Shown here piece by piece: positions 32,354 to 41,149 of a stretch of DNA of 64,000 nt. Each line of letters begins with the position of its first letter. Within the stretch, counting starts at the first letter, position 1. The position numbers and the translations under genes were made by a program. The notes beneath the pieces were generated by a model that did not search any database, was not told the DNA's origin, and saw only the letters and a program-made list of their open reading frames with translations. Source of the stretch: JANXYW01 sp964458665 (GTDB lineage: Bacteria; Chloroflexota; Dehalococcoidia; DSTF01; JACRBR01); contig CAYWOO010000192.1 in assembly GCA_964458665.1 (NCBI GenBank), positions 1 to 64,000 on the forward strand, read 5' to 3'.

Positions 32354-33046
32354 ATGAACTACCGATGGTTCTACCCGCTCTTCGTCGCAGGCCTTGTAAC
32401 GGCAGGCGCCATCGGTGGCGTGCTTGGCAACGGTCACCCGGTCGCAACCCATAGCCACATGCTCGCCTTCGCTGTCAATACCAACAACACCATCTGCGCC
32501 GCCGACAAGGCGGTGGGCTGTACGGGGCTGTACGTTCTCAACGGGGATAGCGTTCAACAGGATCGACAGGGTCTTGGACCTCTTCCGCCGGCTGCAAGGC
32601 TGCTCGTCGCCGGGACCGACATCGTCGGACTTTCCTGGTCACCAGACGCCACCGAGATCGCGTATCTCGTCGGCCGGCGCGCGCCGACGGGTAACGACTA
32701 CTTCATCCAGGCGATCGACCTTTGGCGGGCGCGCGCCACGGACGGACGGACGGACCTCGTGACCCGGAACGTTGCATCAGCGACAGACGAGCGCGACTAC
32801 CGTCTCGGCGAAGCCATCCACTGGATCGGCGATCGGCCAATCATGACTGCCGGCGACACATGGATCCCGGCCACCGCGGAGTCCCGACAGTTTCTTTCGC
32901 CGGATCGGAAGTTGATGGCGATGCGGCAGTGGGGCATCGATTCAAGCTGGATCTGTGTGAGGCCGCCACAAGCGGTGCAGGACGCCCGCGACACAGGGTG
33001 CTTCGGCGACGGGTTCTTCTCCGAACCCGTGTGGGCGCCATTCTGA
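32354..33046 (+). CDS. Hypothetical exported/anchored protein with TolB-like blade
   Basis: 230 residues. The N-terminus (YRWFYPLFVAGLVTAGAIGGVLG) is a signal anchor. IVGLSWSPDATEIAYLVGRR is a single beta-propeller blade signature of the WD40-like/TolB type, and SPDRKLMAMRQWG may be another. Four Cys residues (TICAADKAVGCTG, WICVRPP, DTGCFG) suggest disulfides outside the cell. No specific family is recognised. Confidence 0.65.
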   Translation: MNYRWFYPLFVAGLVTAGAIGGVLGNGHPVATHSHMLAFAVNTNNTICAADKAVGCTGLYVLNGDSVQQDRQGLGPLPPAARLLVAGTDIVGLSWSPDATEIAYLVGRRAPTGNDYFIQAIDLWRARATDGRTDLVTRNVASATDERDYRLGEAIHWIGDRPIMTAGDTWIPATAESRQFLSPDRKLMAMRQWGIDSSWICVRPPQAVQDARDTGCFGDGFFSEPVWAPF

Positions 33047-33128
33047 CCCGATTGACTCCCGCGCCATCCCCGCGATAGCATTCGGACAGTTGCGATGATG
33101 ATGAACGTGATACGACTGCGACGCTAGC

Positions 33129-33236
33129 GTCCGCCCTTGCGGCGGACCACCCGGCCGCGACACCGGCCGGGCTCACCTCCTGTCACCAGGACTGATCGTG
33201 CCTGCTGACGGCGTCGATGCCGCCTGCCCTTTGTGA
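33129..33236 (+). promoter_or_regulatory. Possible attenuator leader of the Erm-like gene
   Basis: Two strong hairpins precede the gene: GTCCGCC/GGCGGAC (33129-33135 with 33141-33147) and CCCGGCCG/CGGCCGGG (33150-33157 with 33164-33171). A 12-codon frame from GTG 33198 (MPADGVDAACPL) ends at 33236 with an AGGA upstream. Erm genes are often controlled by leader peptides and alternative hairpins, but this match is only by layout. Confidence 0.25.
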
Positions 33237-33289
33237 TCCCGAACACCACAACCGTGCGACATCGCGCCTCCACAGGCCGGAGGTACATC

Positions 33290-34135
33290 ATGCGTCGCAT
33301 CCCCAGGGCCGTAGGCAACCCAAGGCTCGCACATCGCCGACCCGAGTTGTCACAGCACTTCCTCCGCAACGGCGACGTCGCGCGCGCCCTCGTCCGCCGC
33401 ATGGCGTTCTCGTCCGGCGATCTCGTCGTCGATGCGGGCGCCGGCTTCGGGGCGCTGACGCAGGCGCTCGGCGATGGCGGCTGCCACGTCATCGCCGTCG
33501 AGAAGGACGAGCGGCTGTACCGGCTGCTCGCGCGCCGATTCGACGGGCATCCCGATGTCATCTGCCGCCACGCCGACATCCTCGCGTTCGCGCTCCCCGT
33601 CACACCGTATCACGTCGTCTCGAACGTGCCGTACGCCATCACGTCGGCGCTGATGCGTGCGCTGCTCCACGCCGCGCGCCCGCCCGACAGCGCGGCACTG
33701 ATCGTCCAGCGCGAGGCCGCCGAGAAGTTCGCCGGCACTCCTCGCGAGACGCAGTTCTCGCTGCTGTGGAAGCCGTACTACGAGATCACCATCGCCTGCG
33801 CCGTGCCGCGCCGCGACTTCATCCCGCCGCCGCGCGTCGAAAGCGCGCTCTTGCTCCTACGCCGCCGCGATCCGCCGCTCCTCGCGGAGAAGAGCGCGCA
33901 CGCATATCAATCGTTCATCACGAAAGCGCTCGCGCACGGCGCAGCCGTCGTCTCGCCCGGACTGCGCCCCTTCGTCACCGCGCGGCAGCTGAAGCGATTG
34001 GCGCGCGATCTCGGATTCGACGCACGGGGCGCAACATCGCAACTCACGTTCGACCAATGGCTCGGCGTCTTCCGCTTCGTAGAGCACGAGTGCCTCGGCC
34101 ACGATCCCACGTTGGTAACCGGCGTCGCGGCGTGA
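33290..34135 (+). CDS. rRNA adenine N6-methyltransferase family protein (Erm/KsgA-like)
   Basis: 281 residues. LSQHFLRNGDVARALVRR opens the domain; VVDAGAGFGALTQAL is SAM motif I, IAVEKDERL motif II and VSNVPYAITSALM the NxPY catalytic motif; PRRDFIPPPRVESALLLLRR follows. The QHFLRN start and the missing KsgA C-terminal pattern fit Erm-type 23S A2058 methyltransferases, including unsubstituted ones in actinobacteria and Chloroflexi, better than the housekeeping KsgA. GGAGG (33279-33283) lies 6 bases before this ATG, which decides the start over GTG 33233. Macrolide resistance is possible but not shown. Confidence 0.82.
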   Translation: MRRIPRAVGNPRLAHRRPELSQHFLRNGDVARALVRRMAFSSGDLVVDAGAGFGALTQALGDGGCHVIAVEKDERLYRLLARRFDGHPDVICRHADILAFALPVTPYHVVSNVPYAITSALMRALLHAARPPDSAALIVQREAAEKFAGTPRETQFSLLWKPYYEITIACAVPRRDFIPPPRVESALLLLRRRDPPLLAEKSAHAYQSFITKALAHGAAVVSPGLRPFVTARQLKRLARDLGFDARGATSQLTFDQWLGVFRFVEHECLGHDPTLVTGVAA

Positions 34136-34230
34136 ACATGTCACTGAGTCGAGAAACCTGGCGATTTCTATGAGTTACGCGTCGAACGATAGACGACATC
34201 GAATCGCAGTTTTGTGTTTTCACCAGCTGA

Positions 34231-34818
34231 TCACGTGATGTCGATTCTGGCCAGGGGCGTTGCGTTGCCTCGCCGACGATCCTGGAGGGCTTCGAGCTCG
34301 TGGAGGGCGTGCTTGAGCAGACGGCTCAGGTGCGCCTCGTATCTCATAATCTTTTCGAGCGCGGCGTCGTCCGGCAGCAAGACGGGGAGTGTGCGTTCGA
34401 AGCGGCTCGTCGCGTTGCCGATGGCAAGGGCACGAGCGTAGAACAGCGGTCTTTGCGTCTCGTCCTGACCATCGACTTCCTCGTTGACCGGCGGCGGAAC
34501 CGATCGCGCATATTCCGCGCGCTTGCGGTTGTCCTCGTCGACAAGGAGGGAGCGGTGCATTTGGTCTACTGTTACGGATTGCCCTTCGGCGCGGACTACG
34601 CGCCGAAGGCGCCAGAGGAGTTCGGCCACGCGTGACGCGAGTGCGAGTTCTACGGCGCCTTCGGTATCGAAGCGCGTACGCACTTCCTCATGAAATGTCT
34701 CCCACTCGTCTGCGCTTTCTGAAGGCAGAACGATCGCGACGGCCGCGAGACCGTGGGTCAGGCGGTTGAAGGCGCTGGCTTCCTTGCCGGATTCGGATCG
34801 CGGGCCGCGGTTGTTCAT
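34231..34818 (-). CDS. Hypothetical protein of the GPRSESGKEASAFNRLTHGL type
   Basis: 195 residues. MNNRGPRSESGKEASAFNRL resembles the N-terminus (GP+S.GK..S..N.LKHGL, then VVLPSES..EWE.F) of a family of unknown proteins widespread in soil Chloroflexi, Acidobacteria and Planctomycetes. The rest is helical with basic stretches (ELLWRLRRVVRAE) and ends in a coiled-coil-like segment (HLSRLLKHALHELEALQDRR). AAGGTGAG precedes the ATG at 34818. Function is unknown; similar proteins occur in many copies per genome, which may indicate mobility. Confidence 0.7.
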   Translation of the reverse strand: MNNRGPRSESGKEASAFNRLTHGLAAVAIVLPSESADEWETFHEEVRTRFDTEGAVELALASRVAELLWRLRRVVRAEGQSVTVDQMHRSLLVDEDNRKRAEYARSVPPPVNEEVDGQDETQRPLFYARALAIGNATSRFERTLPVLLPDDAALEKIMRYEAHLSRLLKHALHELEALQDRRRGNATPLARIDIT

Positions 34819-34899
34819 CGTGCTCACCTTTCGCCTAACGTCCGGGGGCAGCAAGTATGTGCTGTCGCGCCGGCAATCACGAAGGGGGCGGCGTCACGG

Positions 34900-35102
34900 C
34901 CTCACCCCGGCCGTTGGCCACCCCTCTCCACAGCGTGGAGAGGGAGCGTCTCGGACGTTTGGCGTGGGAACGCGATTGATGTTGGGCGATCAACGCTGCC
35001 TTGTGTGCAACATGGAGACCGCGCGGGCTGAAAAGCCCGCGCTACAGTCATGAGCCGCTACAGTCATGAGCCGCTACCGTCGTGAGCCGCTACAGTCGTG
35101 AG
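34900..35102. repeat. Family-A repeat, CGCGGGCTGAAAAGCCCGCG palindrome and 16-bp tandem
   Basis: The ~300-base gap holds a family-A repeat (34900-34945), a palindrome CGCGGGCT/AAAAGCCCGCG followed by CTAC (35021-35045) and four tandem copies of a 16-base unit CGCTACAGTCATGAGC (35040-35102). No gene is seen here. Confidence 0.8.
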
Positions 35103-35117
35103 TGCGAAACGAGCTGG

Positions 35118-36002
35118 TCAGAGGAGGTATTTCTTCGGCGCCGCAGACGGTTGGCGGCGGAAGTTGTGGATGAGCCAACGCTTGAGGCCGTTCGCGTCCT
35201 CGACCTCTTCGATGCGGGCGCGGCTCTTGTTGTCGAGCGCGTCCTGCACGCGGCGTGCATACGTGGCGACGGCGGCGTGCGTCTCGTCCGCGATGTTCAG
35301 CACGTCGCGCATATGCGCCGCGACGGCAAGCTGGCGCTCGCAGAGTCGCAGCAGCCAGCCCAGCTCGACCTCGGCCCAGCCGACGTGGAATGACGCATCG
35401 GCGAACGTGTACGCAAGGCGCGTGTTATTCGACTCTGGACCGATCTCAAGCAGCGTCGCGCCGAAGTTCGGCCGGCCAAGATCGCTTGCGGCACGGTAAA
35501 CGACACGCAACTGCTGGTCGGCAGCGAGCGTCGAGCCTGCGAAATAGTGGCCGAGGCCGACATCGAACGCCTTGTGCTCCTCGTCCGGCTTGAGGTGGCC
35601 GAGCATCCAGCCGGCGAACTCCGGCATCTCTTCGTGATGCAGCTGGTACTCGGCCGCGATCAGCTCGCACGCGCTGCGCACGAGGTTCGGCGCCGACGCA
35701 TACGAGCCGCGCGTCACAAGCAAGCATGCGTCCGCCATCGACGAGTACGCGCGCGACCACGCGCCGACGACGGCAGCGTACGTGTGCGTCCGATAGCGCG
35801 AGTGCGACGAATCGTTGAGGATGCGGAGCTGGAGGTTCATCCCCTCAGCGAACAGTCGCAGATCCGCGCCCAGCACGAACTGCGACTGACGATACGCATC
35901 GTGCGCCGTCGTCGACGCCGCATCGTCGGGCTTGCCGGGTAGGTGATACTCCGCCGGAACGTCGATGCCGCTGACGCGCTGTCCGGGCGTGGGCGTGCTC
36001 AT
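35118..36002 (-). CDS. Hypothetical protein
   Basis: 294 residues, mostly helical and soluble. Segments such as AYSSMADACLLVTRGSYASA and LVRSACELIAAEYQLHHEE recall the helical HEPN-like/DUF5677 type, but the match is too weak to name. The C-terminus is basic (RRQPSAAPKKYLL). Repeats flank it on both sides. The ATG at 36002 directly abuts a family-A repeat. Confidence 0.65.
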   Translation of the reverse strand: MSTPTPGQRVSGIDVPAEYHLPGKPDDAASTTAHDAYRQSQFVLGADLRLFAEGMNLQLRILNDSSHSRYRTHTYAAVVGAWSRAYSSMADACLLVTRGSYASAPNLVRSACELIAAEYQLHHEEMPEFAGWMLGHLKPDEEHKAFDVGLGHYFAGSTLAADQQLRVVYRAASDLGRPNFGATLLEIGPESNNTRLAYTFADASFHVGWAEVELGWLLRLCERQLAVAAHMRDVLNIADETHAAVATYARRVQDALDNKSRARIEEVEDANGLKRWLIHNFRRQPSAAPKKYLL

Positions 36003-36003
36003 G

Positions 36004-36298
36004 CCTCACCCCGGCCGCTGGCCACCCCTCTCCACACTGTGGAGAGGGGATCAGATGGAGCGCTGATGCTAATTTCCGGAGCATGTCGCCAGGCGAGCAC
36101 CTCACCCCGGCCGTTGGCCACCCCTCTCCACGACGTGGAGAGGGGAGCGTCTCGATGGGTTGAGCCCAACACACGACCTGGTGCCTGCCAGCAATCGTTG
36201 ACGTTCGCGAACGCAAGAGGCTCCGGAGATCGAACCGACGGCTCGGGTTGAGCCCCTCTCCACGCTGTGGAGAGGGGTGGCCGAAGGCCGGGGTGAGG
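36004..36298. repeat. Three family-A repeats upstream of the 35118-36002 gene
   Basis: Copies lie at 36004-36049 (plus), 36108-36145 (plus) and 36253-36298 (minus). Each has CACCCCGGCC, GGCCACCCCTCTCCAC and a GTGGAGAGGGG arm. The 307-base gap contains nothing else recognisable. Confidence 0.85.
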
Positions 36299-36309
36299 CC
36301 CGCGCGCCA

Positions 36310-37026
36310 CTACCGCGACCTGATGGCGCGACGTCGCCGTGGCGCGACGTACGCCGCTTCGGTAGCCGGATACGTGCGGCGGAGCTTGGGCGCGTAGCCG
36401 GTGATCTTTACCGGCACGACGCCCGTCCAGCCCTTCGTCACGAAGATGACGCGCGAGATGCCGGGGAACGTCACCTTGCGCGCGACGATTTCGATGTCGA
36501 ACTCGACGCTCTGGCCCGGCTTCACCGTGAGGCGGCCGACGGGGCCCCACACCCACGGCTCGGACGTCGAGACGTCGCCCTTGAGGACGCAGTCGCAGCG
36601 GTTCGTGACGATGATGCGCCGGCGGACGCGCGCCTGCGCCCGCAGCTCCGCCATGCCGACTTCGATCTCGTCCGGAGCGATGACGGGCAGCGGGTTGTGG
36701 ACGTGTACAGCTTTCCGCGTCGTCACGCTCTCCGCGACGATGTCTTCCCAGTCGGGCTGCTCGGCGACGTGCTCGTAGTGGCCGCGCCGACTGCTCGCGC
36801 GAGCGCGCGGATGGTGCAGCGCGTCGTACGCACGCCGCTTCTCCCCATCGCCCAGCGTCTCGAACGCGACGTTCAGGCGCGCTGCCTTCCGCGTCGCCTG
36901 CGGGTCGTTCGCGTTGGCGTCGGGGTGCACCGCGCGCATGAGCTTGCGGTATCGGCGCTTGATCTCAGCGTCGGTAGCATCAGGCGTCAGTTCGAGGACG
37001 GCGTAGTGGTCGGACGTGGAGTTCAC
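36310..37026 (-). CDS. J-domain protein with C-terminal beta-sandwich-like domain
   Basis: 238 residues from a GTG start. DHYAVLELTPDATDAEIKRR and KLMRAVHPDANANDPQAT carry the J domain with its HPD motif, which stimulates DnaK ATPase. There is no Gly/Phe region or zinc finger, so it is not DnaJ itself. After a linker, the C-terminal ~120 residues (RRIIVTNRCDCVLKGDVSTS, VKPGQSVEFDIEIVA, ISRVIFVTKGW) look like an immunoglobulin-like beta-sandwich. The upstream open frame to 37176 is translated repeat sequence; the chosen GTG lies inside the CAGTTTG repeat. Confidence 0.82.
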   Translation of the reverse strand: MNSTSDHYAVLELTPDATDAEIKRRYRKLMRAVHPDANANDPQATRKAARLNVAFETLGDGEKRRAYDALHHPRARASSRRGHYEHVAEQPDWEDIVAESVTTRKAVHVHNPLPVIAPDEIEVGMAELRAQARVRRRIIVTNRCDCVLKGDVSTSEPWVWGPVGRLTVKPGQSVEFDIEIVARKVTFPGISRVIFVTKGWTGVVPVKITGYAPKLRRTYPATEAAYVAPRRRRAIRSR

Positions 37027-37200
37027 AGTTTGCAGTTTACAGTTTGCAGTTCGTGGAGCCCTCACCCGGCCCTTCGGGCCACCCTCTCCCTCAGGGGGAG
37101 AGGGACGGACTGACGAATGCGCGCGGGGAGATCGTCGCTTGCGACGTGGAGCCCCTCTCCCGGCCCTGCGGGCCACCCTCTCCCACTGGGGGAGAGGGAC
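37024..37200. repeat. CAGTTTG tandem and two CCCTCACC/CCCTCTCC repeats
   Basis: CAGTTTGCAGTTTACAGTTT-type tandem (37024-37051) is followed by family-A variants with GGCCCTTCGGGCC and CCCTCTCCC/GGGGGAGAGGG arms at 37058-37106 and 37151-37200. They separate the J-domain gene from eno. Confidence 0.8.
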
Positions 37201-37225
37201 GAGCGGCGCGAGAAGCGCATGAGGG

Positions 37226-38515
37226 CTACCGGCGCACCTTGAGTGCGCTCCAGCCGGCGTAATCGGCGGTGCGACCCAGCTCTTCTTCGATTCGCAGCAG
37301 CTGGTTGTACTTTGCGGTGCGGTCGGAGCGGGCGGGCGCGCCGAGTTTTGCCTGGCCGCAGCCGGTGGCGACGGCGAGGTCGGCGATGGTCGCGTCTTCT
37401 GTCTCGCCGCTGCGGTGGCTCATCACCGAGGTCCAGCCAGCGCTCGACGCCATCGCGACGGCTTCGAGGGTCTCGGTCAGCGTGCCGATCTGGTTGACCT
37501 TGATCAGCACACTGTTCGCCGAGCGTTCGAGGATGCCGCGCTCGATGCGCTTCGTGTTCGTGACGAACAGATCGTCGCCGACGAGCTGCACCTTGTCGCC
37601 GATCTTCTGCGAGAGCAGCGCCCAGCCGCGCCAGTCGTCCTCGGCCATGCCGTCCTCAATGCTGACGATGGGAAACTTCTCGGCCCAGCCGGCCCAGTGT
37701 GCCGCCATCTCCTCGCTGGTCAGCGAGCGGCCATCCTTCGGCAAGATGTAGCGATGCAGCTTCTTGTCGTACAGCTCGCTGGACGCGGGGTCGAGTGCGA
37801 TCGCGACGTCCTTGCCCGCTTCGTAGCCCGCTGCGGCGATCGCTTCGAGGATCACATCGATGGCGGGCTCGTTGCCGCCGAGCGACGGCGCGAAGCCGCC
37901 TTCGTCGCCGACGTTGGTCTGGTGGCCCATCTTTGTCAGCACCTTCGCCAGCGAATGGTAGACCTCGACCGCCCAGCGCAAGCCCTCTTTGTAGCTGGGC
38001 GCGCCCAGCGGCATCACCATGAACTCCTGGAAGTCGGTGGAATCCGTGGCGTGCTTGCCGCCATTGAGGATGTTGAACATCGGCACGGGCATGCGGCGCG
38101 CCGTTGGGCCGCCGAGATACTTCCACAACGGCAGCGCGGCCGAGGCCGCGGCAGCGTGCGCGTTCGCCAGCGACACGCCGAGGATCGCGTTCGCGCCGAG
38201 GCGCTCTTTGTTCGGCGTACCGTCTAGCGCGCACAGCTTGCGGTCGAGCCCGGCCTGGTCGCCCGCATCCATGCCGGTGACCTCCGGCTCGATCTCGCGG
38301 TTAACGTTGACGAGCGCGGTGAGCACGCCCTTGCCGGCGTAGCGCTTGCGGTCGCCGTCGCGCAGTTCGACGGCCTCGTGCTCGCCCGTGCTGGCGCCCG
38401 ACGGCACGGCGGCGCGACCCAGCGCGCCATCAGACAGCCGTACATCAACTTCGACAGTGGGATTGCCGCGCGAATCGAGGATCTCGCGTGCGTGGACGCT
38501 AGCGATGGTGGCCAT
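37226..38515 (-). CDS. eno: Enolase
   Basis: 429 residues, full length. SGASTGEHEAVELRDGD, NVGDEGGFAP, IEDGMAEDDW, LIKVNQIGTLTET, SHRSGETEDATIADLAVA and LGAPARSDRTAKYNQLLRIE are the substrate, Mg and catalytic-Lys motifs. It converts 2-phosphoglycerate to PEP. GAAAGGA lies 5 bases before the ATG. It is flanked by repeats and apparently transcribed alone. Confidence 0.97.
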   Translation of the reverse strand: MATIASVHAREILDSRGNPTVEVDVRLSDGALGRAAVPSGASTGEHEAVELRDGDRKRYAGKGVLTALVNVNREIEPEVTGMDAGDQAGLDRKLCALDGTPNKERLGANAILGVSLANAHAAAASAALPLWKYLGGPTARRMPVPMFNILNGGKHATDSTDFQEFMVMPLGAPSYKEGLRWAVEVYHSLAKVLTKMGHQTNVGDEGGFAPSLGGNEPAIDVILEAIAAAGYEAGKDVAIALDPASSELYDKKLHRYILPKDGRSLTSEEMAAHWAGWAEKFPIVSIEDGMAEDDWRGWALLSQKIGDKVQLVGDDLFVTNTKRIERGILERSANSVLIKVNQIGTLTETLEAVAMASSAGWTSVMSHRSGETEDATIADLAVATGCGQAKLGAPARSDRTAKYNQLLRIEEELGRTADYAGWSALKVRR

Positions 38516-38530
38516 GGTTGTCCTTTCGCG

Positions 38531-38558
38531 GGGCAGGTCTCAAGACCTGTCCGTACGG
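38531..38558. repeat. Dispersed palindrome CAGGTCTCAAGACCTG before eno
   Basis: GGCAGGTCTCAAGACCTGTC followed by CGTACGG lies in the short eno leader. A reverse-complement copy is found inside glpD at 31944-31970. Confidence 0.7.
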
Positions 38559-38569
38559 TGTGTGGATGC

Positions 38570-39085
38570 TCAGCCGCGCTCACTAGCTGGGATCACGGCG
38601 AAGGAGCCGGTTGCCGTCGCGACGAGTTTGCCGCGATCATCCGCCACCTTCGATTCGAGGAAGACAACCTTGCGGCCTTGCTTGATGATGTCGGTCTCGC
38701 ACGTGAGCCGGCCGCCGCGGACGCCGGCGAGGTAGCTGATCTTGATCTCGATGGTCGCGCAGATGTCGCCGGGCGGCAGGACGGACATCGTCGCGCCGCC
38801 CATACTGTAGTCCACCATGACGTACACGGCGCCCCCGTGGAGCACGCCGTGCGGGTTCAGCAACTCCGGCACGACGTCGAGTCGATACGTTGCGTGGCCG
38901 TCCTTCGCGCCGGCGTTGCTGATGTGCAGCGCCTCGGCGATCGGGCCGATGCTTGCGCCCGGTTCGCGCGCGCGGACGACGGTCGCGTTCATCGCGCCCG
39001 CCCAGTCGAGCAGGCGCTGCCGCTGGGCGTCGTCGAGCGCGTCGATAGCGGCGGTGAGGCGGTCGCGAAGGGCCTGATCCGGCAT
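38570..39085 (-). CDS. PaaI-type hotdog-fold thioesterase
   Basis: 171 residues. LNPHGVLHGGAVYVMVDYSMGGA is the PaaI/hotdog motif (HGxVxxxxxD-like), preceded by a ~60-residue helical N-terminus and followed by ICATIEIKISYLAG and SKVADDRGKLVATATGSF. Such enzymes hydrolyse acyl-CoA thioesters, often aromatic ones; the substrate is unknown. ATG 39085 was chosen over 39184 because homology and a -10 box (TATCCT) place it there. Confidence 0.87.
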   Translation of the reverse strand: MPDQALRDRLTAAIDALDDAQRQRLLDWAGAMNATVVRAREPGASIGPIAEALHISNAGAKDGHATYRLDVVPELLNPHGVLHGGAVYVMVDYSMGGATMSVLPPGDICATIEIKISYLAGVRGGRLTCETDIIKQGRKVVFLESKVADDRGKLVATATGSFAVIPASERG

Positions 39086-39091
39086 GAATCG

Positions 39092-39097
39092 AGGATA
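39092..39097 (-). promoter_or_regulatory. -10 box TATCCT of the thioesterase gene, leaderless arrangement
   Basis: On the minus strand TATCCT ends 6 bases before the ATG at 39085; no Shine-Dalgarno is present. Confidence 0.4.
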
Positions 39098-39177
39098 CAA
39101 GGCGAGGTGGAGGTGGCGCGAGTTGGCGACGGGTTCACCGCGAAGGCGCGAAGATCGCGAAGCTTGTTGGACGGGGT

Positions 39178-41112
39178 TCACCACAGAGAGAGTTGGATGG
39201 TGTAGCGGGCGAGCTGGTTCGTGCCTTCTGTGGAGCCGGCGATGACGAGGACGGCGTCGGTGACACCGGCGCTGTTGAAACGGAGTTCGCCTGCGTTTGT
39301 CGCGTCGAGCGGAATGTCGAGCACGGTGAATCCGCCATCGGACTTCGTTTCGATGAGGCGCGCGATGTACGTTTGCGGCAGCGGACGATCGACGTTCACC
39401 CAGCCGTCGCTCTCCGGTGCGCCGAGCTGGAGGCGGGCGCCGCTGTCCGCCAGCGCGACGTCGCGGATCGCCCAGCCTTCGCCGTGCGTGCCGCCGTCCG
39501 TGACGTATTCGAATCGCAGCAGGACGTTGTTGCCGGCGAATGGCGCGAGCGGGATCGTCTCGTCGACCCAGGCGCCGTCCTCGCCGTCACCGCTGGTGCC
39601 GGAGTAGCCTGGGCCGAACGCCTGCCTGGCGGGATCGTCGGCCGTCGTACGCGCGCCCGTGAGCGCCTGCCACGTCGCGCCGCCGTCGGTCGAGACCGAC
39701 ACGTAGCCCCAGTCGTACCATCGCTCGATTTGGTGCCAGGTACGAAACGTTAGCGCGGGGTTCGCTGCGCGCGTGAGGTCCGCTGCATAGGTGAGGGTTG
39801 TATCGACATCGTCCTGCGCATTGCTCCAGAGCAAGGGGCCCTCCGCGAGCGCGGATGGCGGTAGCACGGGCACTGTGGCCTCGCCACGGAAGCGAAGGAC
39901 GTAGTCGCCACCATCGAGGCCGGGCATGGCGTAGTAGTCGGCGCCGAACTGGTGCACGTTGCCTTCGAGGACATCGCCAGCATGCAGTTCCGCATCGATG
40001 CGGATATCGATCGCGCGGCCGGGGTTGCCGTACGGGCCATCGTCACGATTGAGGATGTTGGCGGCCGTCCAGTCCGCATAGACATCGCGGAAGCGGAGCG
40101 TCTGCCCCACCGACGTAAGGAACTGGTCGACGCCGGCTGCCCCCGCGCGTGGCTGCCTCGCGATAGCGCCGAGCGAGGGATCGCCGCCGAATCGGCTGGC
40201 CAGGTAGCGGAAGAAGGCCGCTCCAGCGCCGTAGTGCGCGCCGGAGCCCACGGTGTCCCACGCATTGAGCTGCGTCTCCGGCTTCGACGCGAAGCTCTTG
40301 ATCGATGAGGCAGCGCCTCCGACCAGCATGGAGCCGTTCTCCGACAAGCCTTCGTTCACCCACGCCTCTTCGCGCGGCGCGTTGCGTGACTGAATGAGGT
40401 GCTGAAGCTCGTGCGCGAGGACGACGTTGAACGCAGCACCGCCGGGCTTGAGCGTGCGGTCCATGTACACCATCTCGGCCTCGTTGCTGAGCGGCCGGAC
40501 TGCGCGCGGATAGATATCGTCGCCGGAATAGTAGCCGCCAACCGCTCCGCCGAGATCGGCCTGTAGCACGACGATCCGCGGATCGCCGTCGACACCGGGG
40601 ATGGCGGGCGGGCCGAAGACGGCCGTCACCGCCGGCCACGTCGTTGCCTCGAACTGATCTGCTGCTTCCTGAACAGCGGCGGTATCGGCATCGAGCGCAT
40701 CGTCCTCGTAGAAGTACGCGTGTTCGCTCTTCGCGCGAAGGGTGGCCGTGATGTTGGAGATGATGGGCGGTGTGCGATGCGCGAGCGCGCCGCCCGTCAG
40801 CTTGGCCACAACGAACTCACGCGCGTCGCCAACATTCGCCTCGGCGACGAATAGCTTCGTCGGCGCGACGCGACCGATCGTCGTGCGATAGCGTGCGGCC
40901 AGACCGATCGGGTCGGTTTGCGGGAGATCAGCGCGCACGCCGATCTGCGATGCGAGTGCGATGGCGGGCGCGAGTGTCGGCGCTGCGGCGGGCGTCGCGC
41001 TCGCCTCAACAGCTCTGGTGGACGCGGGCGTGACGCCCGCGGCAGCGTGCTGCTTCGAGCCGCCACATGCTGCCATAGCGACGGACGCGCACAACAGTGC
41101 GGCCGCCCACAT
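39178..41112 (-). CDS. Secreted lipoprotein with HExxH metalloprotease-like domain
   Basis: 644 residues. The signal MWAAALLCASVAMAACGG ends in a lipobox, so it is predicted to be membrane-anchored and external, followed by a Ser/Thr/Ala/Pro linker. NVVLAHELQHLIQS (zinc-binding HExxH) and EEAWVNEGLSE 15-20 residues later (third ligand Glu) form a gluzincin-like site, as in M6/immune-inhibitor-A- or M30-like peptidases. The last ~250 residues are beta-rich (WYDWGYVSVSTDGGATWQAL, NVLLRFEYVTDGGTHGEGWA), a carbohydrate- or protein-binding jelly-roll type. It ends close to the thioesterase promoter. Confidence 0.83.
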   Translation of the reverse strand: MWAAALLCASVAMAACGGSKQHAAAGVTPASTRAVEASATPAAAPTLAPAIALASQIGVRADLPQTDPIGLAARYRTTIGRVAPTKLFVAEANVGDAREFVVAKLTGGALAHRTPPIISNITATLRAKSEHAYFYEDDALDADTAAVQEAADQFEATTWPAVTAVFGPPAIPGVDGDPRIVVLQADLGGAVGGYYSGDDIYPRAVRPLSNEAEMVYMDRTLKPGGAAFNVVLAHELQHLIQSRNAPREEAWVNEGLSENGSMLVGGAASSIKSFASKPETQLNAWDTVGSGAHYGAGAAFFRYLASRFGGDPSLGAIARQPRAGAAGVDQFLTSVGQTLRFRDVYADWTAANILNRDDGPYGNPGRAIDIRIDAELHAGDVLEGNVHQFGADYYAMPGLDGGDYVLRFRGEATVPVLPPSALAEGPLLWSNAQDDVDTTLTYAADLTRAANPALTFRTWHQIERWYDWGYVSVSTDGGATWQALTGARTTADDPARQAFGPGYSGTSGDGEDGAWVDETIPLAPFAGNNVLLRFEYVTDGGTHGEGWAIRDVALADSGARLQLGAPESDGWVNVDRPLPQTYIARLIETKSDGGFTVLDIPLDATNAGELRFNSAGVTDAVLVIAGSTEGTNQLARYTIQLSLW

Positions 41113-41149
41113 GGTGCGGCGGCCGGGGAGGATGCTTCGAGATGGTGGA

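Noticed and set aside
33290..34135. Housekeeping KsgA
   Set aside because: The QHFLRN opening and the C-terminal pattern fit Erm better; confidence is moderate, so it is left as Erm/KsgA-like.
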